Positions 1-10,508 of a stretch of 64,000 bases of DNA are shown piece by piece. The notes under the pieces are model-generated. The model ran no database searches. It had not been told where the DNA came from and saw only the letters and a list, made by a program, of their open reading frames with translations. Location: contig CM069448.1 in NCBI GenBank assembly GCA_035610835.1, forward strand, positions 10,863,717 through 10,927,716. Direction: 5' to 3'. This DNA comes from Ophiura sarsii. Lineage: Eukaryota; Echinodermata; Ophiuroidea; Amphilepidida; Ophiuridae. Position 1 is the stretch's first letter. Each line of letters begins with the position of its first letter. The position numbers were made by a program, and so were the translations under genes.

Positions 1-490
1 ATACCGAGTCATGTTTCATTAATTGACACTAAAAACTATTTTCAAAATGAATTGTACAATTTTGATTAAGATTTTGCAGGTGGACCAGTTTCCCGGGCCC
101 ATACCCCTTTTGACCACTTGCCCCAACAAATGACTCAGCATTTTGTCGAGATGAGACATTATTCAAGCACGCCTGTGACATAATAAATGTTACGCAAGGT
201 GTTTCAAAACATACCACCATTTGTCATAATAATCAATATCCAAAACCTTTCAGAAAAAACGACAAAACTGCACTTTTGGTTTTAGCCATTTCATAATTTT
301 CTGTAGCCTGGCGAGCATCTTTGAATTCACAAATATTACGGCGTTTGCGTCCTACAAGTAGACGAGGGACTTTAGTTAAAATAAGAAATGGTATACTGTA
401 CTTTGTTTTAATTCGTAGCATTCTTTGAATGATAATATTGTAAATCCCATCTGTCATTTAACACCGTTAGGCCTGCATTAATAAATGCCA
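1..490. other. Unassigned non-genic stretch
   Basis: AT-rich sequence with only short open frames, none showing a recognisable motif, splice context or codon pattern. No repeat with another part of the window was noticed. Confidence 0.4.
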
Positions 491-564
491 TAAATGAGTA
501 CACTAACGCCTGTGCATTATTTACCCATGGACTACGGCGTGCATTCAATTTTTAATACGGCCGA

Positions 565-946
565 ATGTGGAGTTATTTTACCCGGGAATCCCCTGAACTG
601 TCACCCATGCTCATTCACCCCTGCACGCCCGGTCCTACACCGTGTCGCGAGCATTCAACCATCCATGCACATGATGCATGCGGACGGTTATTTTACCCCG
701 GGATTCTCCTGCTGTACTCAGCCATGCTCATACCCATTTTTGCACGCCCTAGTCCTACCGTGTCGCGGCGAGCATTCAACCATTCCCTGCTGTAACCCCA
801 TACTCATTCACCCAGTGCACGACATCAGTCTAGCGAGCCTGAGGAATGCATTGCATTCACCCATCCACGTGGAGTTATTTTACCCGGGATTCCCCCGCTA
901 CGGTCACCCCACGCTCATCACGTCGCGAGCATTCAACCATCCGTCG
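565..946. repeat. Minisatellite, ~105-120 bp units, about 3 copies
   Basis: The phrase 'ttattttacccgggat' recurs at about 570, 689 and 874, each followed after ~70-85 bp by 'gcgagcattcaaccat'. The middle unit is lengthened by about 65 bp. The sequence is more GC- and CpG-rich than its surroundings. A 196-codon open frame crosses the array, but it reads repeat units and shows no protein motif, so it is not called a gene. Confidence 0.75.
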
Positions 947-1070
947 AGTTGGTATAGGAGAGTCGAGTTGGCGAACCGTCGAGTTTGTTCGTACGTCGAG
1001 TTGGTCCGACCGTCGAGTCGGACAACCGTCGAGTACGTAACGGTCGACTTGACCGAATGTCGAGTTGACC
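941..1070. repeat. Short-period GTCGAGTT array, ~16 bp period
   Basis: Eight copies of GTCGAGTT or a one-base variant start at about 943, 962, 978, 994, 1012, 1028, 1043 and 1059, with spacings of 15-19 bp. It abuts minisatellites on both sides. Confidence 0.8.
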
Positions 1071-1071
1071 G

Positions 1072-1648
1072 GGTACCATTTTAACACTATAATGGTCCTG
1101 AAAAACGTTCCTGAAGCCACCTTGTTAAGCTTGAACAATAAAACATTGAAAATAATGTGCGCATAGCATGAACAAAATTGCCTATTTAACACTAAAAGGT
1201 CCAGAAAACGTTCCTGAAGCCATCTTGTTAAGCTTGAATAAGACATTGAAATTAATTTGCGCGTAACGCGCAAAAAAATGGATATTTTAACACTATAATG
1301 GTCCTGAAAAACGTTCCGGAAGCCACCTTGTTATAAGCTTGAACAATTAAACATTGAAAATAATTCGCATGTCGCACGAAAAAATTGCCTATTGTAACAC
1401 TAAAAGATCCAGAAAACGTTCCTGAAGCCATCTTGTTAAGCTTGAATAATAAAACATTGAAATTAAGTTGCGCGTAACGCACAAAAATTGGTTATTTTAA
1501 CACTAGAATGGTCTGAAAATGTTCCTGAAGCCATCTTGTTAAGCTTGAATAATAAAACATTCAAACAAGTTCGGGCGTAACGCGCAAAAATTGGTTATTT
1601 TAACGTTAAAATGGTACTGAAAAAACGTTCCTGAAACCACCTTGTTAA
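1072..1648. repeat. Minisatellite, ~104 bp units, six copies
   Basis: The core 'acgttcctgaagcca' recurs at about 1105, 1208, 1311, 1416, 1519 and 1625, a spacing of 103-106 bp. The first four units alternate between two subtypes (cactataatggtcctg... / cactaaaaggtccag...), suggesting a dimeric higher-order unit. Each unit has an AT-rich half and a CpG half (gcgcgtaacgcgcaa). Confidence 0.85.
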
Positions 1649-1760
1649 AGGGGCATTGAGATATACGTATGGGAGTGCGCCCTCAATTATCCTGGAAATC
1701 AGTTTTTTCGCATCAAAGTAATACTTTTAGGCATATTCTAACTACCATCTGAAACCACGG
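1645..1760. mobile_element. TTAA-type MITE fragment (AGGGGCACTGAG family)
   Basis: Begins TTAA-AGGGGCATTGAG and runs through 'gtgcgccctcaatt' to 'accatctgaaacc'. Relatives occur at 49465-49578 (complete, TTAA on both sides), about 50540-50620, 53251-53330 and 53490-53600. The right end is not sharply defined here. Confidence 0.6.
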
Positions 1761-1955
1761 CAAATGGAACCAAATTGTACCAAATTGTACGTATGATGTA
1801 AAATCAGTGAAATAGGACAAATATTTGACATACAATCCGGCATCAAATGATAAGGAAATTTTGAAGAGTTATATAATAGCTTATTGTTCGCAATTTCACA
1901 TTACTTTCTTTACCATTAGATTCTAAATGACGCTACAAAAGTTTGAACATTGAAA
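1761..1955. repeat. Copy of the LRR-GPCR 5' flank
   Basis: About 190 bp, from 'aatggaaccaaattg' to 'gacgctacaaaagtttga', closely match 10205-10412, which ends about 95 bp before the LRR-GPCR start codon. No receptor coding sequence follows this copy; after it come a poly-G run and repeats. Either a dispersed repeat overlaps the receptor promoter, or this is the remnant of a duplicated 5' end. Confidence 0.7.
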
Positions 1956-1959
1956 CTAA

Positions 1960-2450
1960 TTTCGGCCCCCCTCCCCGTCTATGCTCGTTACCTCTTTTGT
2001 CAATGGGGGGGGGGGGGGGGGGCTGCTGGGGCCGCCTGGTTACGCCACTGGTGGTGGGGGAGTGCCGTTGGCGGGGATTCAGAGGGCCGAGCTGTTGGGT
2101 TTTAACTTGCCTGGGTGACTTGAAACACTCTCAATATTTACATTTGTTATAAAACACTGACATGGTTCAGAGATGTAGTGATAAAGTGAGAGACACTAAT
2201 AAAAGCTCCCTCTCCCTCCCCTCCTTTCCTCCCCTTTCTTTTATTTTTCCCCTTCTGGGGACCCGGGGGGCTTGAGCCCCAAAAGCCCCCCCTGGGCACG
2301 CGCCTGTATAAGGTGCCAATGCCCTTGATAATTTGTGTAACACATTCTGTGTAAAATTGTGTGTTTAAATCTTCTTGGTATGGAGCTGAGATGCTCTTAT
2401 TCTACTTTTGTCTCCCATTACTGTGTATATAAATTTCTGATGTCTATACC
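1960..2450. other. Repeat debris with poly-G run
   Basis: Contains a G run near 2006-2022, the phrase 'ggttacgccactgg' (resembling one end of the hAT-like MITEs of this window), and a C-rich segment ending 'ctgggcacgcgcctg'. No gene was seen. Confidence 0.4.
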
Positions 2451-2454
2451 AGTA

Positions 2455-2872
2455 ATAGCATAATTACAACCATACAAATAAGCCCTAATATTGATCAATA
2501 ATAAATCTAGTCATGTCTAAACCATCCTAGTTTGGTAGAAGTTATGTCAGTGAAGAGTTATATTTAATTGAATTAGTTGTTGCCTTAAAGAGTTATAAAA
2601 TGTAGCTAATTCAACATTTTGACTAAAATATGCAAATGAGCTAAATATCATATTAATACACAAATACAAATGATATCTAGCTTGGACCAATGGTGCAGCC
2701 GATCATGTCCTACAATACAAGCTAACTTGGAAGTGTAATCATTGTTTACAAGATTAAGATCCAAGTCAAAGATTTGACCAAAATATGCAAATTAGCACAT
2801 TAGCATAATTACAACAATACAATTAAGCCTGAACATTGATCAATAATACATCTAGACATGTCTAAGGCCAAA
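2455..2872. repeat. ~400-bp tandem repeat, left part
   Basis: Landmarks 'gatcaataataaatctagtcatgtctaa', 'tagctaattcaacattttga', 'gcagccgatcatgtcc' and 'gaccaaaatatgcaaat' appear in order, then restart ('gatcaataatacatctagacatgtctaa') at about 2835. The same landmarks reappear at about 6880-6960 and 8420-8860. The intervening sequences are later insertions. Confidence 0.7.
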
Positions 2873-2875
2873 CAA

Positions 2876-3282
2876 AACCAAAAAGATTTGTCTCAAAGCT
2901 TGCGAAGGCTTCAAAAAATCTGGCGACGCGCGCGGTTTTTTGTCTTCCATTTGTTTGTTTTTACATTTATTTTTTGTGTGTCAATATTTACTCTTACTAT
3001 TTGCAACCGTTGACAATTTCTGATATTGGCTTTTTTCTATTTGAAATGAATAATGTGATAGTTGTGTAAAGAACAATTGTGCAGCGTTTTTTGAAGAACC
3101 GAGTCATGTAAAAGTTTGAGAAAAGGAAAATCTGCCGATATTTTTAATAAAAACCCAAAATAAAAATTTGTAGGGAAAACAAATTTGATTTTATAATTTC
3201 CTGCATTTCAGACGCGGTATTTTTGGCATTTCAAAACCAATGCGCACGCAAGCTTTGAGACAAACCTATTTTTTGTTTGGCC
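2876..3282. mobile_element. PIF/Harbinger-like MITE, 407 bp
   Basis: Terminal inverted repeats start GGCCAAACAAAA and end TTTTGTTTGGCC, extending inward through 'tttgtctcaaagcttgcg' and its complement. TAA flanks both ends (2873-2875, 3283-3285). A 3-bp TWA target duplication is typical of PIF/Harbinger elements. The uninterrupted host repeat at about 8597 approximates the empty site. There is no transposase. Confidence 0.7.
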
Positions 3283-3460
3283 TAATCATCATACATTAGT
3301 TTGGTAGCGGTTAAGTCAGTCTATCTATTAGTTGAAGAGTCTCAGGGTCCCATATGTTACAACTGTAACCAAAGTCAGTTCCAATTGGACTTCAACTTAT
3401 TGGTTGAAGACTGATAGTTATTTTTAGAGTTAGAGTTAATTGAGTTGATCATTGCATTAA

Positions 3461-4168
3461 GGGGGGACTTAAGGAAGTTTTTGATTTGATTTTTTGAATT
3501 TTGTGAGTGCTGTAATTATTGAACTATTAATCAAATGTATATAAAAGTATACATTTTTGGAAAGGAAATGGATCAGAGAATTCAAATTTGGCATCAATGT
3601 TGACCAAAAAAGTAGATTTTTTGAGAAAATCACAAAATTCACTTTTTTGACCCAAATTTTTTTGAACAAAGCTAACAAAAAATAATTTTGAGTAAAAAAT
3701 GGCCAAATCACTTTATAATGATGTTGAGACACTAATGAAGGGACGATTTTTTTTTTTATAAACCTAATCTAATATTGTTGAAAATTTTGACCAAAAAGTG
3801 CCAAAAAGCGTGAAAAAATGGTTTTTAAATTTTTTTTTACACTTTTTTGGCAAAATTTCAAAAAATATTGGATTAGATTTAAAAAAAAAAATTCGTCCCT
3901 CCAGTAGTGTCTTAACATCATCATCAAGTGATTTGGGCATTTTTAACTCAAAATTATGTTTATTAGCTTTGATAAAAAAAAATGGGTCAAAAAAGTGATT
4001 TTTTGTGATTTTCTCAAAAAATCAACATTTTTGGTCAAAATGTATGCCAAATTTGGATTCTCTGATCCATTTCCTTTCCAAAAATGTATACTTTTATGTA
4101 CATTTGATTAATAGTTCAATAATTACAGCACTAACAAAATTCAACAAAAAACTTCCTTAAGTCCCCCC
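3461..4168. mobile_element. TTAA-flanked foldback MITE, 708 bp
   Basis: Almost the whole element is one imperfect inverted repeat, GGGGGGACTTAAGGAAGTTT...AAACTTCCTTAAGTCCCCCC, flanked by TTAA at 3457-3460 and 4169-4172. A related 704-bp element lies at 48479-49182. A TTAA target is the piggyBac hallmark, but no transposase is present, so superfamily is inferred from the target site alone. Confidence 0.8.
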
Positions 4169-4180
4169 TTAAGGAGTTAT

Positions 4181-6890
4181 ATTTTATTTATTTATTTATT
4201 TGAACATACACTTTTACAACAGTGGCACCCGTCTACCCGACGGTGCGTTCATATATACATACAATAATTGACAAAACGAAAGAACATTAATAATTATTAT
4301 ATAGTCATGTATACAATAGTCTCTAGACTCACTTTGAGTTCATAATATTACATCTAACAGCCCACACGCGTTTAAGGTATGATTTGCAGAATTGGTCAAG
4401 GATAACATATGCAGAACGGGCATCTTTAGCGTGTCTGTAAGGCGTGGTGATATTAATTGGACAACCGAGCATTATATACAATTTTGAGTCCAGATTACTG
4501 ATAATAAATTCCAGCCAAACATTACTAAAACCATTGTTGCATAGATTATTTTCGAGTTTGAGATATTCCTCGACCCTTATCTCATTTAGTGATCTACATG
4601 TAAATAAGAAATGTCTTAAGTCTTCCATTGAATCATCCTTACAAAGCATACATTTACCATCCTTATTATTTGAAGACCATTTGCGTATTCTATGTTCCAA
4701 TGGAATCGTGTTTGATCGCGCTTTGAATTTTAGACTACAACCAAAGAAATCAGTTTTGTCTAAAAGATAGTCTTCCAATTGAACGGTGTTTTTAAACTGC
4801 AAATAGTCGCTAAGAGAAGATTTTTCCCTAACACTGTTACTCCATACATTGTGACAGACAATCTTATTAATGCGCTTAAATGTGTTGACCCAGCGTGGAC
4901 TTGTGGGGGCGTCATTAATAATGTATTCCATGTCGCATCTTTTAAGCGTATCTCTAATCGACGACAACCATTTGTACCTGATATGGTCCATGTCGCAGTT
5001 TAGATTCATTAGAGCGTTTAACATAAGTTTTGGCCAACGGTGCATCTCTAGATTAGAGAGTCGTGCAAGATACTTCATTCTGTGAACTTCTTGAAGGGAG
5101 GCGATGGGGTTCCATCCCAAGTCGCCATAGAGGGCTACGCCTGGCGTGTTACGGGGTGCCTTCAAGATATATCTTGCCATTTGTAGCTGTAAGTTCTCTA
5201 CTTTGTTGCTATCAGCCTTGCTACCACAAGTCCATACTGAGCATGCATAGTTAATAGAGGGAACCGCTAAAGATTTCCAAAGAATGTTACCATAATAAAT
5301 CCTATTGAAATTATCGTGACTATCAACGATCGATTTTATATACGCGATCAACCTATTGCCTTTCTTAACAATTTCATTGACATGAGTGTGATCAGACAAA
5401 TTTCTTGAAATGTGGACCCCTAAGTATTTATAGTGATCGCACTCGGAAATCGATAGATTGCCTAGTTTCCAGAGTTTAGTTTTATCTGTACGTTTGCCTA
5501 CCACCAATACCTTAGATTTATCAATATTAAAGTCTAATTTCCAGGTTCGTGAGAAAGTTGATGCAATGTCTAGCATCCTTTGCAATTCGACTGCGTTATC
5601 TGCTATGAGAACTACATCATCAGCCCAAAAAAGACAACCTGTTTGCACATTACATGTACGAACCCCCACCTCTTCTTTCCTTATGAGCCTAGCTAATTCA
5701 TGTATGTAAATGCAGAATAAAATTGGTGAAAGCACACATCCCTGTTTTACACCTTCTTCCACCTCAAAAAAATCTGTAATAAGATCACCAAACTTAACAT
5801 TAGATTGAACATTCATATATAGACTACTAATAATTTTCCACATACTGCCCCGAATACCCAACTTCCATGCAAGTGATAACAAACCGTCCCGCCAGACCGT
5901 ATCAAAGGCTTTACTGAAATCCAGGAAGGCTAAATGTGTAGATTTGTTCTCAGCCAATCGCGTGGCTGCTATACTTTTCAGGGAAAAAATATGATCCTCG
6001 CATCTGTAATTCTTCCTAAATCCTCCCTGTATTTCCGAAAGAAATTGGTGGTCTTCAACAAAACATGAAATTGATTTAGAAATTATACGATTAAACACTT
6101 TAGAAACACATGAAGTTAATGTGATGCCCCTGTAGTTATTAAGATTACTCTTATTACCCTTTTTATGGATTGGTATAATAATACCTTTGTTCCATTCTTG
6201 TGGCGTGCTTTCAAGCTGAACAAGTCTCTGGAAAAGTTGAAGGATTGATCTGTTGAGACCATCCCCGCCATTCTTGAGGAGCTCGTTTGTTATATTATCT
6301 ATTCCGGGAGACTTGTTCAGTTTAGCTTGGCCTAATGCCTCAATAACGTCATCAATATTAACATTAATATCGGATAATACCTTATCTGATTCAGCCGCAT
6401 CGGTTGGATCATGATCATTAGCAAGTACACTCTGAACATGCTGAATGTGGTTTTTAACCAGAACATCATTATCTGTTTCATGTAAACTTTTATTCATTTT
6501 ACCGAGAGACTCGAAATACTGTTGAATAGTTTGGTTCATAATCTTCCTATCTGTAGTGATATTATCAGAGTTAGGAAGCTTTAAAGAATTCACACGCTCC
6601 TTAACATTCTTCGGACCCCTTAATTCTTGCCAAAAATCTCTACTTGAGGTACCGCCCTTTTGTGTAATATCTATACATCGATCAATCCTTTTCTGAGTAA
6701 TACGTTCTTTAATAAGCTGTTTGGCCACTTACGATGTGATTGACAACTACTCTTCCTCTCTTGAATAGCCTCATCAATGTCCTTATCCCACCATGGCTTA
6801 CACTTACCCTTGAGTGATTTCACACCTATTGTGTCTATTGTTACTTGAATGAGATTAGACTTTTCAACTTTAGCTAATTTTAGCTAATTC
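4181..6890 (-). mobile_element. 5'-truncated non-LTR retrotransposon (LINE)
   Basis: Covers the reverse transcriptase ORF plus about 150 bp of 3' sequence ending in an AAAT-type tail (read on + as repeated 'attt' at 4181-4201). On the 5' side coding similarity continues past the ORF start in another frame to about 6860. It then meets host repeat ('tagctaattcaac'). No apurinic endonuclease domain is present, as expected after incomplete target-primed reverse transcription. Confidence 0.8.
4329..6728 (-). CDS. LINE ORF2-type reverse transcriptase, 5'-truncated
   Basis: An open frame of about 799 codons. Residues ~140-420 form a reverse transcriptase: the 'KSPGIDNIT' fingers motif near 140, 'FLDFSKAFDTVW' near 268 (first catalytic Asp), 'GVKQGCVLSPILF' near 327, and the catalytic FWADD box near 367. 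The C-terminal part holds a Cys/His knuckle (CMLC...HFLFTC) common in LINE ORF2. The frame opens with GTG after an in-frame TAA. Just upstream another frame carries linker-like sequence including 'KPWWDKDIDEAIQERK', so a single-base frameshift near 6727 probably broke a longer ORF. No stop interrupts the RT, so insertion is recent. Clade (CR1/Jockey/RTE-like) cannot be fixed by eye. Confidence 0.88.
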   Translation of the reverse strand: MAKQLIKERITQKRIDRCIDITQKGGTSSRDFWQELRGPKNVKERVNSLKLPNSDNITTDRKIMNQTIQQYFESLGKMNKSLHETDNDVLVKNHIQHVQSVLANDHDPTDAAESDKVLSDINVNIDDVIEALGQAKLNKSPGIDNITNELLKNGGDGLNRSILQLFQRLVQLESTPQEWNKGIIIPIHKKGNKSNLNNYRGITLTSCVSKVFNRIISKSISCFVEDHQFLSEIQGGFRKNYRCEDHIFSLKSIAATRLAENKSTHLAFLDFSKAFDTVWRDGLLSLAWKLGIRGSMWKIISSLYMNVQSNVKFGDLITDFFEVEEGVKQGCVLSPILFCIYIHELARLIRKEEVGVRTCNVQTGCLFWADDVVLIADNAVELQRMLDIASTFSRTWKLDFNIDKSKVLVVGKRTDKTKLWKLGNLSISECDHYKYLGVHISRNLSDHTHVNEIVKKGNRLIAYIKSIVDSHDNFNRIYYGNILWKSLAVPSINYACSVWTCGSKADSNKVENLQLQMARYILKAPRNTPGVALYGDLGWNPIASLQEVHRMKYLARLSNLEMHRWPKLMLNALMNLNCDMDHIRYKWLSSIRDTLKRCDMEYIINDAPTSPRWVNTFKRINKIVCHNVWSNSVREKSSLSDYLQFKNTVQLEDYLLDKTDFFGCSLKFKARSNTIPLEHRIRKWSSNNKDGKCMLCKDDSMEDLRHFLFTCRSLNEIRVEEYLKLENNLCNNGFSNVWLEFIISNLDSKLYIMLGCPINITTPYRHAKDARSAYVILDQFCKSYLKRVWAVRCNIMNSK

Positions 6891-6977
6891 AACTTTTTGA
6901 TTAAAATATGCAAAATAATCTAATTATCATATTTACACAAATGCAAACTAGACATGGACTGTGATCGGAGATCACGA

Positions 6978-8404
6978 ATATTAGTCGAGTGTGTTACATG
7001 TTAACCCCTTCGAGTGGTAAATGGAGTAAATAAATACAGTTGAACCCCTAGTGACCTTTTCTTGACCTCTGACCCAAAACTTGTAATTGACTTTTTTGCT
7101 TGGCTGATCAATGCGCACAAGAACAAGGTAGTCCCGTCAAAATCGGAGCATGTTTTAAGATTTTCACCTGTAAAGTTCAATGACCTCTAGTGACCCCGTG
7201 TGACATGTCACTTTTAGTGGAGAAGGATCCTATATGAACATGGATGAGAGGAATCTTTTGACTAATTCTGACAATCATAGGTCATTTCATCTCGGACAAG
7301 TAGCATTTTGAGTGAATGGAGTGAACATTTACATTTTGACCCCTAGTGACCCCAAATATTTGTTGATTTTAAAAACCGAACTATTGTACATGCGTACGGT
7401 CAAAAGGAATATGTTGACCAATTCTGACGATCCTAGGTCATTTCACTAAATTGCAAATGCGTTTTTAGTGAAAATCACGTTTTGACCCCTAGTGACCTTT
7501 CTTTGACCTCTGACCCAAAACTTGTAATTGACTTTTTTGCTTGGCTGATCAATGCGCACAAGAAAAAAGTAATTTTGTCAAAATCGGAGCATGTCTTAAG
7601 ATTTTCACCTGTATAGTTCAATGACCTCCAGTGACCTCGTGTGACATGTCACTTTTAGTGGAGAAGGACCCTATATGGACATGGATAAGAGGAATCGTTT
7701 GACTAATTCTGACAATCGTAGGTCATTATCTCTTGGACAAGTAGTATTTTGAGTGCGAGGAGTGAAAATGTACATTTTGACCCCTAGTGACCTTTTTTTG
7801 ACCTTTGATCTTAACGGTATGATTGACTTTTGTTCTTGTCTCATCAATGCCCACAAAATAAAAGAAACCCGGTCAAAATCGGAGCATGCGTTATATTTTC
7901 CCTCTGTAAAGTTCAATGACCCCTACTGACCCTGTTTGACATGTCACTTTTAGTGTGGAAGGACCCTATATGAACATTGATCCAAAGAATCTTTTGACCA
8001 ATTCTGAGTATCATCAGTCATTTTCCCTCGGACAAGTAGGGTTTTGAGTGAATGGAGTAAAATATACATTTTGACCCCTAGTGACCCCAAATGATTTTTA
8101 ATTTTAAAAACCGTTCTTTTGAACATGCGTACGGTCAAAAGGAATATGTGGACCAATTTTGACGATCCTAGGTCATTTCACTAAATTGGAAATGCGTTTT
8201 AAGTGAAAATCACGTTTTGACCCCTAGTGACCCCTGTGTGACCTTTGACCCCTTATGCTTTTCAACCTGAGTAGTGGTGCACATAAGGGTTCTTATGACC
8301 AAATATGGTTAAAATCGGGTCAATGGTTACGGAGCTATAGGTCCTATGACAGGAAAAGAAAGAAACAGGACGAATACAGTATATTAGGCGATTCTCGACT
8401 AATA
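6978..8404. repeat. TGACC-rich tandem repeat array with short inverted ends
   Basis: Blocks of ~300-430 bp repeat the order 'gacccctagtgacc', 'tcaatgcgcacaag', 'gtcaaaatcggagcatg', 'agttcaatgacc', 'gtgacatgtcacttttagtg', 'gaccaattctgac', 'cctaggtcatttca'. The array is bracketed by 'attagtcgag' near 6981 and 'ctcgactaat' near 8395, suggesting an inserted element. TGACC half-sites recur throughout, some paired as TGACCTTTGACCC or TGACCTCTGACCC. Confidence 0.75.
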
Positions 8405-8860
8405 TAATGAGATCTAGCAACAATTGTGCAGCTGATCATGTCCCACCATACTAGCTAACTTGGAAGTTTAACACTCATTGTTTTCAAGATTAAGAGCCAA
8501 ATCAAAGATTTGACCAAAATATGCAAATCAGGACATTAGCATAATTACAATCATACAAATAAACCCCAACATTGATCAATAATAAATCTAGTCATGTCTA
8601 ACCATCCTAGTTTGGTAGAGGTTAAAACAGTCTATTAGTTGAAGAGTTATATTTAATTTAATTAGTTGTTGCCTTCTTAATAGCTAATTCAACATTTTGA
8701 CTAAAATATGCAAATGAGCTAATTACCATATTTAGGCAAATACAAATGAGATCTAGCTTGGACCTTTGGTGCAGCCGATCATGTCCTACAATACTACCTA
8801 ACTTGGAAGTGTACTCATTGTTTTCAAGATTGAGAATCTAGTTTTAGCTGAGACTAATCA
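8405..8860. repeat. ~400-bp tandem repeat, right part
   Basis: Resumes the repeat of 2455-2872: 'gcagctgatcatgtcc', 'gaccaaaatatgcaaat', 'aataaatctagtcatgtctaaccatcctagtttggtag', 'tagctaattcaac'. This uninterrupted copy serves as the empty-site reference for the insertions at 2876-8404. Confidence 0.7.
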
Positions 8861-10200
8861 TAGATCCTCAAGGATCTATGGACTAATATAGGTATATTAG
8901 TCTCAGATTTTAGGTAGTCATAAGCATTGGCAAAAATCACAATTTTCAAAAGATCCGAAAATGCATTATTGAAATCAGTAAAAATAAAATGGCAACCCCA
9001 TTTTAAGACTTTATTCAAGTAGAAAAGGGTTTATTTACACATTATTTATAAATCGTTATTCCATATTTAACCATTTTTGTGAGGCAGGTATTTGAATATA
9101 CTCTAAATTTCATATTTTATCCCACGAAAATGTAGTAAAATGGCTAAAACTTGTTTTTTGGGTGTTGCCATGGAACCGGGTGTTGCCATGGAAACAAGAA
9201 TGATCTATGGAAACTAATATTATTTTTGTGAGTTTGGGCGCAAGGCATAACATATGTAAATATGAGGAAATCGACATATATCACTGTGTAAATTCAATTG
9301 GAATGGCGAAAAACGGGGCCAACTTACAAAACTTATGACAGTTTGCTTATTATTCAGTTGATTACTTTCATTATTTGGGAAGATAAATAGATTAACTACC
9401 GTAGAATATGGTGATACTTTGTCCCTTGATGGGTAACTTTGGCCCACCAAAAAAAGAGAGTTTATTTGTGAAATTTTGAGAAAATTGTTATAGTGACATT
9501 TTTTAATTTGATGTAATTACAACAACATATTACCCTGCTACATTATGATATGTGTATTTGGAACATGGACCTAAACACACTAAGCTGCAGGATTTTTTCT
9601 TTATTTTAAGATATTTTTAGGACAAAAATATTTTTCAACAAATTGCAACTGCCTATCACCTACATGGTGGGTATATTCAGCAACTTTTATGCTGTGGTTG
9701 GATTGACAATTTACCTATGACAAAACAATACCCAATTTATTTTCATTTGCATTCTTCATTACGACACACCAGCATTTACTGAAAAAAGAAAAACATTCAT
9801 TATTTGTTTTATATAACACCGTCGGTAGTTTATTTGTGATAAAAATACCGGAAACTAGCAGGCCTAAGCTTGTTTGATTTAAATTGTATAGGCCTAGCCC
9901 TCGTCTAGAAGCTTGCGTTCTCACTTACAATATTTGTCTCATGTACAGCATTAAACATTAGTCCCATTAAGACAAGAAGGCAATTATAATCTAAGCTATG
10001 CAGGCAGCAGAAAAAGCCAAACGCCTCCCAGCAGCTACGACTTACAGAACTTCACCGGAAGATTGGTTGTTGGGAGACACTGCGCTACTCACAGACTGGC
10101 AATAAAAACAAATGCATCATAATCGTGGCGCGGTTCAATATTAGCGCGTGTATATAACTGTTGCCTGCTGGGAAAAAACATGAGTCATGCAATGGTACAA
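8861..10200. other. Non-genic stretch between repeats and LRR-GPCR
   Basis: Contains a small inverted repeat around 'gagactaatcatagatcc' (about 8850-8915), a doubled 'gggtgttgccatggaa' near 9160-9190, and at 9285-9380 a diverged copy of the sequence found at 49187-49290 and 55770-55860. No gene or splice pattern was seen. Confidence 0.4.
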
Positions 10201-10204
10201 AATG

Positions 10205-10508
10205 TATGGAACTAAATTGCACGGTAAATGGAACCAAATTGCACGTATGATGTAAAATCAATGAAATAGGACAAATATTTGATGTCATGTGACATACAAT
10301 CCACCAATCAAATGATAAGGAAATTTTGAAGAGTTATTTTATAGCTTATTAATCGCAATTTCACATTATTTTCTTTACCATTAGATTCTAAATGACGCTA
10401 CAAAAGTTTGATTCTTCAAGTTTTTAATCAGCCCAACCTCCTCAAACACTATTAATCATCTTCTGCAACACATCAAAGTACCAAATTGACATCTACTAAT
10501 AACCGACC
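10205..10508 (+). promoter_or_regulatory. Putative upstream/5' UTR region of the LRR-GPCR
   Basis: About 300 bp before the receptor ATG; most of it is duplicated at 1761-1955. The ATG context is 'gaccATGg', a good animal initiation context. No unambiguous TATA box was seen; the assignment rests on position only. Confidence 0.35.

Noticed and set aside
494..1084. 196-codon plus-strand open frame
   Set aside because: It reads straight through minisatellite units; the peptide is repetitive, rich in His, Pro and Cys and has no family motif.
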